A stretch of 9,810 nt of DNA from Desulfobacula sp. (GTDB lineage: Bacteria > Desulfobacterota > Desulfobacteria > Desulfobacterales > Desulfobacteraceae). This document shows positions 9,589 through 9,810 of this stretch, one piece after another. A model generated the notes under the pieces. It saw only the letters and a list, made by a program, of their open reading frames with translations. It had not been told where the DNA came from and did not search any database. Location: the NCBI RefSeq assembly GCF_021107415.1, contig NZ_JAIOSW010000297.1, positions 1 to 9,810 of the forward strand, in the 5' to 3' direction. Position numbers and translations under genes: made by a program. How positions within the stretch are numbered: the stretch's first letter is position 1; each line of letters begins with the position of its first letter.

Positions 9589-9810
9589 CCTTTACCTCAT
9601 CAATGATATCATAAATCCACGTAATGTCTTCAATGGAAAGCCTGCCAGCCTTTGAAGGTGCTCTGTCAGTCCCGTCTTTCTTTTTCAAAATTCTGGGTCC
9701 CAGCTGAACTTTTGGTTCTCCGTCTCCATACTGATGGATCGAAATAAGAAGTCCTGTTTCTTTATTTTTCCATTCTTTTAATTTTTTATCCTTTTCAGGA
9801 TCATATCCTG

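Overview
The window looks like ordinary chromosomal DNA from a moderately AT-rich bacterium (about 40% GC, judged by eye). The gene mix is a PPi-type phosphofructokinase, a soluble GGDEF protein, FtsY followed by a PlsB-like acyltransferase, and LigA behind a nucleoside phosphorylase. Together with the overall protein character, this suggests a Desulfobacterota (Desulfobacterales-like) sulfate reducer. That placement is an inference from gene content, not from a marker-gene comparison. I see no rRNA, tRNA, insertion sequence, CRISPR array, prophage or plasmid signature.

Layout. Bases 1-2532 (minus strand) hold a two-gene unit: a cytosolic diguanylate cyclase, then, 24 bases downstream, a pyrophosphate-dependent 6-phosphofructokinase whose C-terminal end lies outside the window. 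Bases 2533-2745 are a divergent intergenic region. Bases 2746-5589 (plus strand) are a tight run: ftsY (TTG start), a PlsB-type acyltransferase, and a small SnoaL-like protein that starts right after the acyltransferase stop. A 95-base gap with AT-rich inverted repeats separates this run from a GNAT acetyltransferase (5685-6176), which has its own strong ribosome binding site. The GNAT gene converges on a minus-strand run occupying 6235-9810. In transcription order that run is an unidentified small protein (5' end outside the window), a nucleoside phosphorylase, ligA, and a PaaI-type hotdog thioesterase. The first three genes overlap one another by 32 and 8 bases.

How the genes may work together. 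FtsY brings ribosomes to the membrane and the acyltransferase makes phospholipid precursors, so the plus-strand operon pairs two membrane-biogenesis functions. On the minus strand, the overlapping reading frames imply that the unknown protein, the phosphorylase and DNA ligase are made from one message with translational coupling. The cyclase/phosphofructokinase pair puts a c-di-GMP synthase in the same unit as a glycolytic/gluconeogenic enzyme.

Nothing here amounts to a convincing new system. The items most worth a second look are the unidentified 83-residue C-terminal fragment coupled to the phosphorylase and ligA, the roughly 300-residue helical N-terminus of the cyclase with no recognisable sensor, and the compact PlsB-like protein.
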